Part shown: positions 1 through 10,521 of the stretch, piece by piece
How the letters are laid out: each line of letters starts with the position of its first letter
Numbering within the stretch: position 1 is the stretch's first letter
NCBI GenBank assembly: GCA_019693395.1
Contig: JAAMXP010002400.1
Location: 1 to 20,786, forward strand
DNA from: Ettlia oleoabundans
Lineage: Eukaryota > Chlorophyta > Chlorophyceae > Chlamydomonadales
DNA: 20,786 nucleotides
Reading direction: 5' to 3'
The notes under the pieces: model-generated
What the model was told of the DNA's origin: nothing
The model's database searches: none
Seen by the model: only the letters and a program-made list of their open reading frames with translations
Translations under genes and position numbers: made by a program

Positions 1-317
1 TGCATTACCGGCGACTGCGTGTTATACCTTGCCATTTCAGCTGCTACGTCGCGCAGCCTATGGCGATGTTTACTTCGGCAGTTTTTATATTCATTATTGC
101 CCTCAATTAACAGGGGAGAGATCACTGGGCTTCGGCATAGCGCAAGGCTTGCCACTTCCCCTCAGCTTCCGAAGCCGCGGCCCGGGCAGAGGATTCAAAA
201 GCCGCGTGGTTACCCCACCACCCACTGATCATTCACCAACACTTGAACTTGACCCTCAACACTGATCCTTTCACCTGCCCTCTCTTCTCTCCCCGACACT
301 TAACGCGGGCTTCCAAG
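1..317. other. Upstream flank of the protease gene, no gene recognised
   Basis: Only short overlapping open frames with no recognisable protein similarity are present. An AT-rich stretch around 80-100 is TATA-like but lies more than 200 nt upstream of the protease ATG, so its role is unknown. The tract just before 318 is pyrimidine-rich, as expected for a 5' UTR or promoter-proximal region. It could also hold the 3' end of a gene outside the window. Confidence 0.4.
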
Positions 318-1908
318 ATGCGTCTTGGGGCTTTCTTGTGCCTTGCCTTGCTGATAGGAGTCTCAGCGCCTAGCGCTCATGGTGAGATTGGCCGCCCTTG
401 AGCGGTGGCACCCTCTACTGCCGTCGCCTGCCGCTGCAAGCCGGCAGCCTTGCGACATCGAAGCCACATCAAGTTGGCAGCATGCACCCTTCCTTCGTCT
501 GTACCTTTCCACTCCAGCAACTAAATAACCCTTCTGCTTCCCTGTTCTGCAGGCCGCTCTCTTCCCCTACGCCTTGCAGCCCGCCGCGTGTTGAATGAGA
601 AACCGGCTGTGATGCCTGCGGACCCCGCTGCACAAAGTGAGTTTTGGCAAATCTGTGCACCTCACAGGGTGAATGCCTTGCACTCAAGTGTCAAGCTTGC
701 TCCCCCCGCTGGCCAGCTGCGACAAGCGGTGCTCCTTCATCCAACCCCTGGCTCAATTGCTCACCAGTCCTTCCCACTCTTCCCTTTCCTTGCTGCAGCC
801 TTCAGCCTGCCAACTGGCACGCAGGCGTCCGCGCCCTCCGCCCTGCTCGACATGTCACCACCGGACGGCTGGGTGCCAGTCCCTGGCGCACTGCCCCTTA
901 GCAACAGCACTGACGCCGATGAGGATGTTATGGAGACCCGCATCATTCAGGGCGATGTTGATTACAACAACAGCCTGTTCCCGTATGCAGCCTACCTGGA
1001 GTGGGATGTCGGCAACGGCCAGTTTGGTACCTGCAGCGGCTCCCTTGTGGCCCCCGGCTGGGTGCTGACAGCAGCACACTGCCTCGTCTTTGAGGGCCGC
1101 ACCGCTGAGCCTGCTGAGGTCAACATCTGGATTCTGGGCAAGTGGCACAGCGTAGCAGCTCTGTTTGTGAGCGAGGACTACAATGACAACACCGGCGACT
1201 TCATCCAGGCAGCCCACGACGTCGCCATGGTGCAGCTGCAGCAGCCGTCGGATGCACCCACCGTGGCGTTGCCAACAGCCGACACCCCCGACCTTCCACC
1301 GGCGGGCGCCACTGTCTACGCAGCCGGCTATGGCAGAGACGACAGCGGCCAGAACAGTGAGGTGCTGCGGTACACCAACCTTAAGGTCTACGAAAGCTCA
1401 GAATGCCCACCTGGCTTTGCTGACAACTTCTGCGCGGGCGGCACCGACGGCTACACTTGCAATGGCGACTCTGGCGGCCCCATTGTGCTGCCTACCGAAA
1501 ATGGCGATGTGCAAGTTGGCCTGACCAGCTGGGGCCCTGTCGACTGTGTGAGTTTGGCTGCGATACCTGCCTCTACTTAGCGTCTGAAACGCTATGTGCC
1601 AGAACCTCCAGCAGATGCATATATTGTTTGCAAGAGAAGCAACACCGCCAGCGCATGCACCTACCAAGAGTGTTGTTTGCATGCTGGGGTGAACTAACAA
1701 ACTGCTGCTGGCGCCTGCTTACTTTGCCCTTTTGCAGACTGTGCCCTTTGCTTACTACGCACGCGTGTCCGACCACCTGGAGCAAATCAATGCTTGGATG
1801 AGCGGCCAGTCCAGCAACACAGGCACCACTGGCACCGCCATTGAGCAGGCCGCCGCGGCATTGCAAAACTGGTGGAACTCGCTGTTTGGCAGCCAGGGCA
1901 GCAGCTGA
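318..1908 (+). CDS. Secreted trypsin/chymotrypsin-fold (S1A) serine protease, 4 exons, 355 aa
   Basis: Exons are 318-381, 553-636, 799-1547 and 1738-1908; all introns are GT-AG and phases agree. The start ATG opens a signal peptide (MRLGAFLCLALLIGVSAPSA), so the product should enter the secretory pathway. Residues to about 97 are a prodomain, and R97 followed by IIQG resembles the activation cleavage site of trypsinogen-like zymogens. The catalytic triad is complete: His143 in TAAHC, Asp190 in HDVAMV and Ser274 in GDSGGP. Cysteines 128/144, 252/261 and 270/299 fit the three classical disulfides. The residue six before the catalytic Ser, which sets P1 specificity (position 189 in chymotrypsin numbering), is Tyr268 rather than the trypsin Asp, so cleavage after Lys/Arg is not expected. 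A C-terminal tail of about 35 residues follows the domain, with an AAAALQNWWNSLF segment that could form an amphipathic helix. The physiological substrate is unknown. Family assignment is firm; exact first-exon boundaries are inferred. Confidence 0.88.
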
Positions 1909-2273
1909 GCAAGCTAACGCCCCCTGGACGCCGCTGGGTAACCTATGAAGCAGTTGTGGGGTGGTGCAAGTTGACTGTGCCATTGATATGCGGCCCTGTC
2001 AAGTATGTTTGCAAAGCTCCTGTTTTTGCTGCTGCCCCTCCTCATGCTTGTGTTGCAGCTCTCAATGATTGACCCTAAGCCAAACTCTGGCATCTCGTGA
2101 TCCCATTTCCCTTTCAAGGAAAAATATCTGTCCCTGATTATTCCCACCGTTAATCTGCTCGTTATCAGCATGCTATTTAATATGATACAATAATACATTT
2201 ATCAAGCCAATGTTACAACTATGTTGCAACACAACGATAAATAAGTACAACAACAGAAGAAGTCCAAACCAGC
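1909..2273. other. Convergent 3' intergenic spacer
   Basis: This lies between the stop codons of the protease (+) and the FAD synthetase (-). It becomes clearly AT-rich from about 2100 to 2260, as expected for 3' UTR and polyadenylation sequence. No coding signal or RNA gene was seen. Confidence 0.6.
2213..2217 (-). other. Candidate polyadenylation signal (TGTAA) of the FAD synthetase gene
   Basis: On the minus strand TGTAA occurs 57 nt after the FAD synthetase stop codon, inside an AT-rich stretch. TGTAA is the common green-algal poly(A) signal. A five-base motif is frequent by chance, so support comes mainly from position. Confidence 0.45.
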
Positions 2274-5200
2274 CTATGCGGGACCCAGCCCTGACTGCGC
2301 TGCGGGGCTGGCCACGGGTGTGTTAATAGCGCTGCTGTCTCGCGACTCGCTGATGACAGCCCCTGCAGGCAATAGCTGCCTCAGCTGCTGGCAGGCTGCT
2401 GTCAATGGCTCTGTGGAGTGGCTCTCCAAGCTGAGCACAATGCCTGCATCATCAATCTGGTCGCTGCAGGACAGCGAAGCGAAACCACAAAGCAACGACA
2501 GTTTATGCACAGAAGGTCTTGCACCACACACGCTACAGGCAGTTGTGCCCAGCTGCTGTGCTTATAAGGGGAGGCGAGAAGTAAGGGAAGCAACCCTGTA
2601 ACAATGCTGCCCCATCTACTATGCAACACCAGGAATAGACACGTGCAGTGCAGGTACTCAGACCCACACCTGACAGGGTAGCTCCCCAATGAAACATCCT
2701 CACCGGAAGCCTTTGCTACCTGCTCAAGCGCTGCTGCCACCTGCACAAACAAGGTTCAAGATCAATGCTCTATTTATTACCCTTACATAATGAGTCGTGG
2801 TACAGCACTAAGCGGGAAGGAGCAGGCTGGGAACAGTCGTTTGTTTGTTTTCCTGCGTGCAGCCACCTGCCTGTGTTTCGTCTTCGAGCCTCAATCGCAG
2901 CAGCGCTGTGCGGAAAGGCGAAGGCTGCGGCTCATCTGCTAGCAGGTGTGCCTCCACTGCACGCCACTTCTTCTGCAACTTATGATTGAAAGGCACAATA
3001 ACATGCCAGCGGGAAATGCTTCTTAAGCTTATATTGAAATGCCATTATCAATCTCGCAAGTCGCAAACTCTGTACAGCTTGCCGTCTTATGAAGAACCTA
3101 GGGCAAAAGGCTTCACAAACCGCACCTGCAAAAGTGCTGGGATGCCAGGCAGTACGATGATGTTTCGGCAGCGTAGCAGCGGGAAGGGCGAGAGAGCGCC
3201 GTCTTCCATGCGGTGCTCAATTAAGTGAACCTCAGACCCTGCAGCAAAAACAGCAGCCCACTTTGTAGATCCGCTTTCAAATGCAGGGAGAGAAAGCCAT
3301 GCACAGAAAGGAAAACACGCGGGCCTAGCTCAAAAGCACCATAGCAAAGATATAGGGCCCAATCGGAATGTGCGATGCGACCCCAGTCATGTTTTGCGGC
3401 TCAACTTTGTTTTAAGTTTGATTGAAGCAGGTATAAAGGTATAATGAGGGCTTCATCACAAGTGTGTGGGGCGAGGCCAGAAGGGGTGCCACAGCACCCG
3501 GCAATCACAACCCTGTCTCCTCCTCTAACAAAACACTGCTGCAAACGGGAACGCCTACCAGCTGGTGCTTCGGCCATTTTAAGGTGTGCCTGGGTGGTAT
3601 TGGCCCCAAAATATTTGCGGATCCGGGCCTCCAGCTGCGGGTGCAGCCTCAGTCGCTGATCCAGAGCCTCTGCCAGTGCCTGCATTGTCACATCATCCAA
3701 GGTGGGACCTGCACGGTAAAGGTTGTCGATGCATATGCATCAGTAATGCCAGTTAATCATTGTACACACGGGCCAGCACAGGACACGGCGCACTGTTTGC
3801 TCCAGGTCAGCATTGCAGGCTAGGCAATGTGTGGTTTGTGCTGCACAGCGAGCACCTATAAACTGCCTGTGCACATGACATTGATGACTAATATGGAACG
3901 CAGGTAAAAAAGTGTGTCCGAGAGCCAAGCTTGGCAGCATGCATATACTCACCCAAGCCACCAGCAGTGATTACGATGTCGTGGGCTGCTGACAGGATGC
4001 GCGCCTCCTGGCAGATGGCTGTCACATCATCCCGCACAATAACAACCTAAAAATGAACAGAGGTATTGGACGACTGTTGATGAAATCTAATGACCCCCCA
4101 CCCTCCACCCCCACCCCACCCCCACAAACACACCATGCCCACCATCATCACAAAACCACATTGACACCCTTGAACCACCCTTACCACTAGCTTGCAGCAA
4201 TGAGCTGGAGGCGATTCCATGCATACGTCGAGAACATCGCTCAATAGGAGCCATTTGCAATCAAATTCGTCTTACCTTGTTTACCCTCCAGCCAATTGCT
4301 CGCAGCTCGCGACAGAGGAACGGGATATTTGCATCTTCCACTTTGGCCGTCAGTATTTCGTCACCTATGATCAGCAGTGCAGCTGTTCGGTTTGCGCCAA
4401 CATTGCTGATCTGCAAGCAGCATGGTGCAGAATCTTCCCAATCATGAGTTTTGCCATCAGGAAGAGCCACAAAAGCACTTCTCAAAGGTATTATGGTTGT
4501 AAAACTGCTGAGGAAAACCACTGCGCATCCACAAAGCATAGCCGCCACAGAATGATAGGAAGGCATCCAACTTTGCCACGACGGCAGGTTGGTTCCCACC
4601 TGCCGCTGCACTTTTGACTGTCGCCCTGCACGTTCTAGGCGTGCGTCTGGCAGCATGTGTGCGGGCGCATAGCTGCCATCTTCCAGCCGCAATGCACTGT
4701 TAGGTAGAGTGTTTGAAACTGCGCACAGGAACCAGGTACACCATGGCACTTCAGTTTCTGGCGATGTTGGCCAACTTGAGGCAAACAGGGTTGAACAGCA
4801 AGTTCCAACTTTGCAGCGAACTAGCCTGAATCCATTCCGGTCTTGCAGCAATAAAAAGTACAGCTCCTTAAGTGCTTAAATCAGGCATCACCTGATCCCA
4901 GAGACGTAAATCCATGATCATAAAGGCAGCAGTATGGAACATTGACAAGCTGCGAAGCACGGAATGGTGACAGCGTCTACTGAGCTTACGTGTCATTGCA
5001 GGCAACACGATTGCGTCCAACCCTGCTTGATACTTGCACTCAGCCACAGGGCAGGCTACAGCGTGCACAATTCCGCTTTCTCACCCGCAAGAAGCCCCAA
5101 ACGTCGTGGTAACTCCAGTCCAAAATGGGGTTGACGCGCATGAAGGGTGGCCAGCCCACACTGCTGGGGCAAAAGGTTTCCTGATCCGCGGCATTTGGGT

Positions 5201-6310
5201 CGCCCCTACACATACCATCATCAGAAAAAAGACGGCTTAGCATGCAGGCTGACATAAACAAACGAGCAGACAAATAACAAAGCGCGATTTGTTGCAACCC
5301 CACACCTTCGCGTGCCCAGAATGATTCCCTGGACGCGAGTGCGCTGCAGAAGTTGCTCCAGCCCCTGTTTAAAATCTCCCGTGAAAATTTCCATGCATAG
5401 CCTGCAGCACATGGGGGGCACGTGCAGCAGGACTCCGTTTATCAAGTGATGGTCACAAATCAGGTGTGCACACAGAACAGTTCAAGCAAAAGACATGCAG
5501 GTAGCGCTCGTTCCTTTCTGGCTGTCACGAATTGGTGGCCTTGTCAGTGAGCAAAGTCGGTGGCTGTAGCGTAAACTCCGTGCAGAACAGCGATGCCTGT
5601 TTTCCAGCAGCCAGCAACTCACCCATAGCGCTTGTTGGTCTCATGTGTGAATTCGACAATCTCTGGAAAATCGGTATCATGATGGAAGAAAAATGTGAGA
5701 ACCCCGCCCAGCGCTGCACAGCAGCAAGAATGAAGCGATAATGGGGCCCAACCACAGCGCAAAGATGTTGCAAACAAAATGCAACTATAAGCTGTTGGGT
5801 TTGTCTCGTCATAGAAGAAACATCAAGACAAGCGAGGGGGATTCGCTCGTCTCCCAACTGCGGGAAAGCTGGCAGAAAGAGCTCACGCAGATCGGCACAG
5901 CCGCCGTTGGTTGAACCCATGCTGTCCTGATGGTGATGCCGCTGTGCAATGGTGGCCCGAATGAGGTGAAGAAGTACAGTGGAATCCTTGCCGCCATTAA
6001 AGCTGAAAGCCAGGCCCCCGGTTCTGCAACAAACAAATGCGATTCGATAGATGCAAGAACTGGTTGCAGCTGGCAGGTAGGGAGTGAACGTTGTGTGATG
6101 AACCATTTTTTTTGACCAGTGGACCACCTCCGCCACCCGCCCACCGCATACAACTGCTGGTGTCAACCCTCTGTCTTCTGCATATCGATTTTAATCCACT
6201 CGCCCTCACCCGTACAACTCTATTGCGCGAGACAGCGCAGCAATTGCTTTCAGGCAGCGGGCCTTCAGCCGCGTATCGTCGCAAGACTCAAGCCTGTCCA
6301 AGATGTCCAT
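2274..6310 (-). CDS. FLAD1: FAD synthetase (PAPS reductase-like) fused to MoaB/CinA-like molybdopterin-binding domain, 14 exons, 525 aa
   Basis: Exons, 5' to 3' on the minus strand: 6310-6210, 6023-5887, 5713-5623, 5401-5306, 5205-5085, 4949-4892, 4718-4600, 4410-4276, 4046-3953, 3708-3559, 3238-3126, 2972-2871, 2740-2670, 2463-2274. The phases close to exactly 526 codons. The N-terminal domain transfers AMP from ATP to FMN to make FAD. It carries the nucleotide-binding loop AFSFNGGKDST (residues 39-49), then DTDFPEIVEFTHE, GIILGTRR and the family block WPPFMRVNPILDW (160-172), followed by VPYCCLYDHGFTSLGS. From about residue 250 comes a MoCF-type domain with LLIIGDEIL and ITAGGLGPTLDD (to residue 323). 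That domain in animal FLAD1 has been linked to FAD hydrolysis. Domain order matches plant homologues and is reversed relative to animal FLAD1. The donor of intron 2 (GTGAGC at 5886) was preferred to a read-through reaching 5830. The exon 12 end is ambiguous (2871 or 2867). An in-frame ATG at 6388 would add 26 residues. Confidence 0.86.
4094..4123 (-). repeat. G-rich tract in FAD synthetase intron 8
   Basis: The plus strand is nearly pure C with single A or T interruptions, so the pre-mRNA carries several runs of three or more G separated by one or two bases. That satisfies the usual G-quadruplex pattern. It sits in the intron between exons 8 and 9 (4275-4047), about 50 nt before the acceptor. 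Confidence 0.75.
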
Positions 6311-6517
6311 CTTCACTGGGTGCACTCCAAACCCGAGGAGATCCTGTCTCGGCGACCCCCGCAGCACCGGCAGCAGCAAAAAGCCCATGTGCTGCTGTAC
6401 AAGTACTGCTCTGGAGCTTTGCAAGGAGATTCTGGCATGGTTTATGGCAAGCACATCAATTGCGCAGCGGTGAACTGGTCGGTACCCGCCTTAGTGGTAG
6501 CGATCGGGCAAATTGCA
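6311..6517. promoter_or_regulatory. Divergent intergenic region, probable bidirectional promoter
   Basis: This 207-nt interval separates the start codons of the FAD synthetase (-) and the glucosidase II beta subunit (+). Both promoters and 5' UTRs must lie here or overlap the neighbouring 5' exons. No clear TATA box was seen. Frames on both strands stay open through it, so upstream in-frame starts (6388 on minus, 6437 on plus) cannot be excluded. Confidence 0.5.
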
Positions 6518-9500
6518 ATGGGGTTCCGGCTCGCAGCAGCGCTGCTGGCGCTCGCCCTGGCGCCGGCGATCTGTGCTGTCGGTTCTATCAGAGGTCTAGA
6601 TCCGGCACTGGCTCCTCGCTACCAGCCCACAGCCGATGGCAAGTTCGTCTGCTTGGACGGCAAGAAGACCATTCCTTTTGAGCAGGTGGGATGGACTGCA
6701 AGGTTACCGCAAGCGTCAGCGGGGTAGTTTGGGCAGGTGATGAAGGTGTGACACTTGGCGGCAGGGTCTCTCCGTGGCAGCCTGTGCTGGCTCTTGCACT
6801 GAAGCAAAGGGGCTGTTCAAGGACTCAGTGCACCTTAAATGCATTGAACCGATGTTGATAGATATATTGGGTCACGATTGCAGGTCAATGACGATTACTG
6901 TGACTGTTTTGACGGCAGCGATGAGCCAGGTGCGAGGAAATGAGAAATTCATGCCGGGAAACGGTCTTCTGTGGGGTGGGCAATCTGTGGGGTGGGCAAA
7001 TGCAACTCAATCTGCGGTTATAGCGTCTTATTGCCGGCAATGCTGCTGTTTTGCACCAGCGCTTGACATGCGGTCCTTTGAGCGCTGCATGCAGGCACAT
7101 CCGCCTGCCCCAATGGCCATTTCTACTGCGAAAACAAGTTCTTCTTGCCGCTCCTGCTCAATGCTTCCATGGTGGATGATGGCGTCTGCGGTACGTACTA
7201 CCTAACCGGGTTTGTGGTGTTTTCTTTAAGTTTGTTGTCCAGTTAAGTTTCTGGGGGTCAAGATTTCTTGCGTATGCGCCTTGGCTTGGCACATCTGTTG
7301 GCTAAATAGGTTCACCCCTGCCCCCAGATGTGGTTGATAGAGATGCACCTTCTTCCCTACGATTGTCCCGCCTGGTATCTCACCAACATCAAATATTCCC
7401 CATAAATTCTTGCAGATTGCTGTGACGGTTCAGATGAGCCTGCTGGCCGCTGCCTGAACAACTGTTATGACAAGGGCTACGAATCGCTCGCTGTCCTGAA
7501 AGCACAGGTATGCGTTGCTGTTGACCCGGCCTACAGTGATGTATGGTCATGCTGCACTCCCTCTGTATGAAATGTGGGTTCGCCTTACTTCTAGGTAGTG
7601 GCTGCTTGCTCACAGCTTGTCCCGAGTTCTGAGAACAACCTGGCGCCCTGATTTCTAGCTTGCCTTCGGCACAAAGCCTCGGAGTTGCTTGTGTGGAAGT
7701 TATCCTGCACGTGAAACTTCGCGAGGACTTGCTACTGTGCTTGTGCCTTTACAACTTCCCTGTTGTTTTGAAGAGCCACATGTCTTGTCCCCTTGCATGC
7801 ATCTCATTTGCTGCAGGTTGTGGCTGCTGAGAAGGGCGTGAAGGCTCGGGACAAGTATGTAGCTGAAGCTTCAATAAGCAAGCAGAAGTGGGCAGAGCGC
7901 AAGGCCCAGGTGGAGGTCGAAGTGGAGCAGCGGCGCAAGGAGAAAGAGCAGGCTGAGGGTGCGCGCTTTTGGCAGCTGTGTAAATTTGTTCTGCGCTTGG
8001 TCGCTGGATCCCTATCTGGCTTTGCTGAATTGTAAGCTATTGTCCTTGTGCCTGTTCAAGGTAAATGACGCTGCCATTCTAACTTTTACAACATGCCACC
8101 TCAATTTGACTCTTGCTTCCAATGCTTGGCTGGTATCACTCCTTCTGCAGCTGAGAAGAACAAACTTGAAGAGGAGCAGCGAAAGCTGCGTGACCGCAAG
8201 CAGGAGCTTGAAGATCAGAAGGCGAAGCAGCAGGCGCCTGCGAAGCCTGAGCCTGAGCAGCAGGAGGGTGAGCAGCAGGAGTCGGCAGTGCAGGAGGATC
8301 ATGGGGCTGATGCTGAGACAGCTGGGCAGGAGCATGGGGCGGCAGAGGAGGACGCTTTTGAAACAGCTGGGCAGGAGCATGGGGCGGCAGAGGAAGATGC
8401 TTTTGAAACAGCTGGGCAAGAGCATGGGGCGGCGGAAGAGGACGCGTTTGAGGAGGTTGCTGCGGCCAAGGATGCGGAGGAAGCTGGCGGGAAGTCTGAG
8501 GAGGAGCTTGCTAAAGAGCGCATGGCTCAGTGGATTCCTGGTGCCAAGGATGAGGACGCTTTGACAGAGGAGGAGGCGGCGGTGGACGAGGCAGACCCTG
8601 CACATGCAGCATATGATGGTGAAGATCCGCAGACAGCCGATGCCGCGGCACTTGAGCAAGATGATCAAGAACAGTTTTTTCCTGACGAAGATACAGCTGA
8701 TGCTGATGCTGGCACCGATCATGCTGATGGCGGCAGCGGTGGCGACGCAGATGAGGCGGGTGACGCGGCGGACGAGGATGAGGGGGATGGTGCAGGGGCG
8801 GAGGCCGTGGCAGCGCAGCAACAGCCCTTTACTGCCTTTGGCAAGGCCAAGCTCCTGTTGAGCAAGATGTTCAAGACGATCACCGCCCCTAAGAAGGGAA
8901 TCAGCGCGGACAATGACGAACTGACCGCCGCCATTGCCGCAATTGGTGGGTGCCTATTTGCAGCATGCCAGTGTCATTTGTACAAGCTCAGTCTTGCAAG
9001 TCTTGTGGCACTTACGCAGCTGTTGGTATGCAGCTATGTCTCATTATGCTGGTCACTCTTTCTGGTAGAGTTCACCCTACTTGTCTGCACATTTTTGGCA
9101 TTAGATTGGCCTGCTGTTGACCAAACCAACCGACCAACATGCAGTCCTCCCCAATCCCTTATAAACTTCTGCAGATGCTGAGATTAGCGCACTCAATGAC
9201 CGGCTGAACCCCGCCCGCACCAAGGCCAGCGATGCGCGAAGCAAGCTCTCTGAGCTTGAGCGTGAACAGCAGAAGCTGCATGAGAAGCTGAATGGCACCT
9301 ATGGCGACGGGGACGCTTATGTTGCGCTGGTTGATCGCTGCTTTGACGCCAAGGTAAGACGAGCACGGCATAGCACAATCTGGAAAGGTAAGAACGTTCT
9401 TTTTAAACAGTGGGTGCAATTCAGAAAGAATTTGGCAGCAGCACAGCATTCTGCTGCGGGTGGGGCCTGAGTTCGGCCATGCAGGAAGCCTTGTGCCTAC

Positions 9501-10521
9501 GGTGGGAGGGCATGTAGGCAAGCTTGCACCACAACCTCGTCTTGCACGCCCTGCTGCACGAGCCTCCTGTCGCGTTGACTACAAAGTTGAGTTACATTCA
9601 CAGCTTTTGTGCAGTACGCAATCTGCTCAAATATAATCATTCACGATTCCGTCACATGCTCGTGCCATTTTTGGTTGTCGCTGCCGCCCCCTTAATGAAC
9701 AGGTGGACAAGTACACGTACGAGGTCTGCCCCTTCAACAAGGCCTCCCAGAAGGAGGGTGGAAGTTCCACCTCGCTCGGTACTTGGGCCGGGTTTTTGGA
9801 TGGAGAGTCCAAGATGGCATTTACGAATGGCCAGGGCTGCTGGCAGGGCCCCAGCCGCAGCATGACGGTGCGTTTGAATACTTGCTCAGGTTGGGGCGGG
9901 CAACTGGGTGGTAATGGTGGTAGTGAGCTGGGGTGGGCTGGGGGTGGGGGTGGGGCCCTCGGGGTCATATGGTCTTGGGGGCGCTGCCGGGCCTTGCAGG
10001 GCGAAAATGCTGATCCTAAGGTAGCTTTGTTAGGTTGCCGTTGGCCCGCTCAAATCGGGTGTATGGCAGGCTGTCTGCCAATCATAGCTGTGGCAGCTAT
10101 GCTGCCTGTGCTAGTCACAATGCTGGAGGTGCCTTTTTATTGACAAATTGCCTGCCATTCTCTGCCGCTGTGTCGCGTACTCAACAAGCCTCCCAAAAAG
10201 TGCAGCGCATTTCCTGGCCTAGTTCTGACATTGTGGTTAGGCATTTTTCATACTTCACAATCCATAGGAACATAAATGTGCTGCTGGTGCTGCCCTGTGC
10301 AGGTCACTCTGCACTGCGGGCAGACGGAGCGGTTGGCAAAAGTGGAGGAGCCCAGCCGCTGCGAGTACACAGCCGAGCTGGAAACCCCAGCAGCCTGCAG
10401 TGTTGCAGAGGCGGAGGCGCTGAGGCTTGAGGTGGAAGCACGGCAGCGGTTTCTGGTAGGGGGTGATGACGTGGAGGACCCTGGCAGTGGTGAGGCAGCA
10501 CAGCTCAATGATGAGCTTTGA
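6518..10521 (+). CDS. PRKCSH: Glucosidase II beta subunit (ER glycoprotein quality control), 9 exons, 633 aa, NDEL C terminus
   Basis: Exons are 6518-6685, 6884-6929, 7095-7190, 7416-7507, 7817-7958, 8151-8945, 9175-9353, 9703-9867 and 10303-10521; phases close to 634 codons. The non-catalytic beta subunit holds the alpha-glucosidase in the ER and uses its MRH domain to recruit N-glycans for glucose trimming. The start was chosen because it gives a signal peptide (MGFRLAAALLALALAPAICA). Two LDLa-like cysteine/acidic modules follow: DDYCDCFDGSDEP at about residues 59-71, and DDGVCDCCDGSDEP with its partner cysteines. A charged coiled-coil region rich in E, K, Q and R follows, then an acidic low-complexity stretch containing a tandem repeat. 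The MRH-like domain (about 507-600) shows YEVCPF, GCWQGPSR and VTLHCG. The chain ends in NDEL, an HDEL-type ER-retention signal. Introns above 300 nt (7508-7816, 9354-9702, 9868-10302) contain no gene. Family call is secure; the length of the acidic exon 6 is the variable part. Confidence 0.92.
8315..8449 (+). repeat. Three tandem 45-bp coding repeats (15-residue unit)
   Basis: Three consecutive in-frame copies encode ETAGQEHGAAEEDAF with no amino-acid change; bases differ at only a few, mostly third codon, positions. They lie in exon 6 of the glucosidase II beta gene (residues 237-281), between the coiled coil and the MRH domain. A degenerate fragment (QEDHGADA) precedes the first copy. Such a repeat can change copy number by slippage or unequal crossing-over without disturbing the frame. 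Confidence 0.95.
9930..9955 (+). repeat. G-rich tract in glucosidase II beta intron 8
   Basis: Five runs of three to five G separated by one or two bases lie on the transcribed sense, about 60 nt into the intron 9868-10302. The pattern fits a stable intronic RNA G-quadruplex. Weaker G-rich sequence continues on both sides. Confidence 0.75.

Noticed and set aside
588..1580. Uninterrupted 330-codon frame as the whole protease gene
   Set aside because: It starts at a non-ATG codon, lacks the signal peptide and the last part of the protease fold, and ends inside an intron. The four-exon model restores both ends in phase.
5830..5886. Longer exon 2 of FAD synthetase ending at a GTCTTG donor
   Set aside because: It is in phase but has a poor donor and adds residues not expected in the family. 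The GTGAGC donor at 5886 is also in phase and much closer to consensus.
6119..6517. N-terminal extension of glucosidase II beta upstream of 6518
   Set aside because: The frame is open, but the signal peptide begins at 6518 and the extension would bury it. It also overlaps FAD synthetase exon 1.
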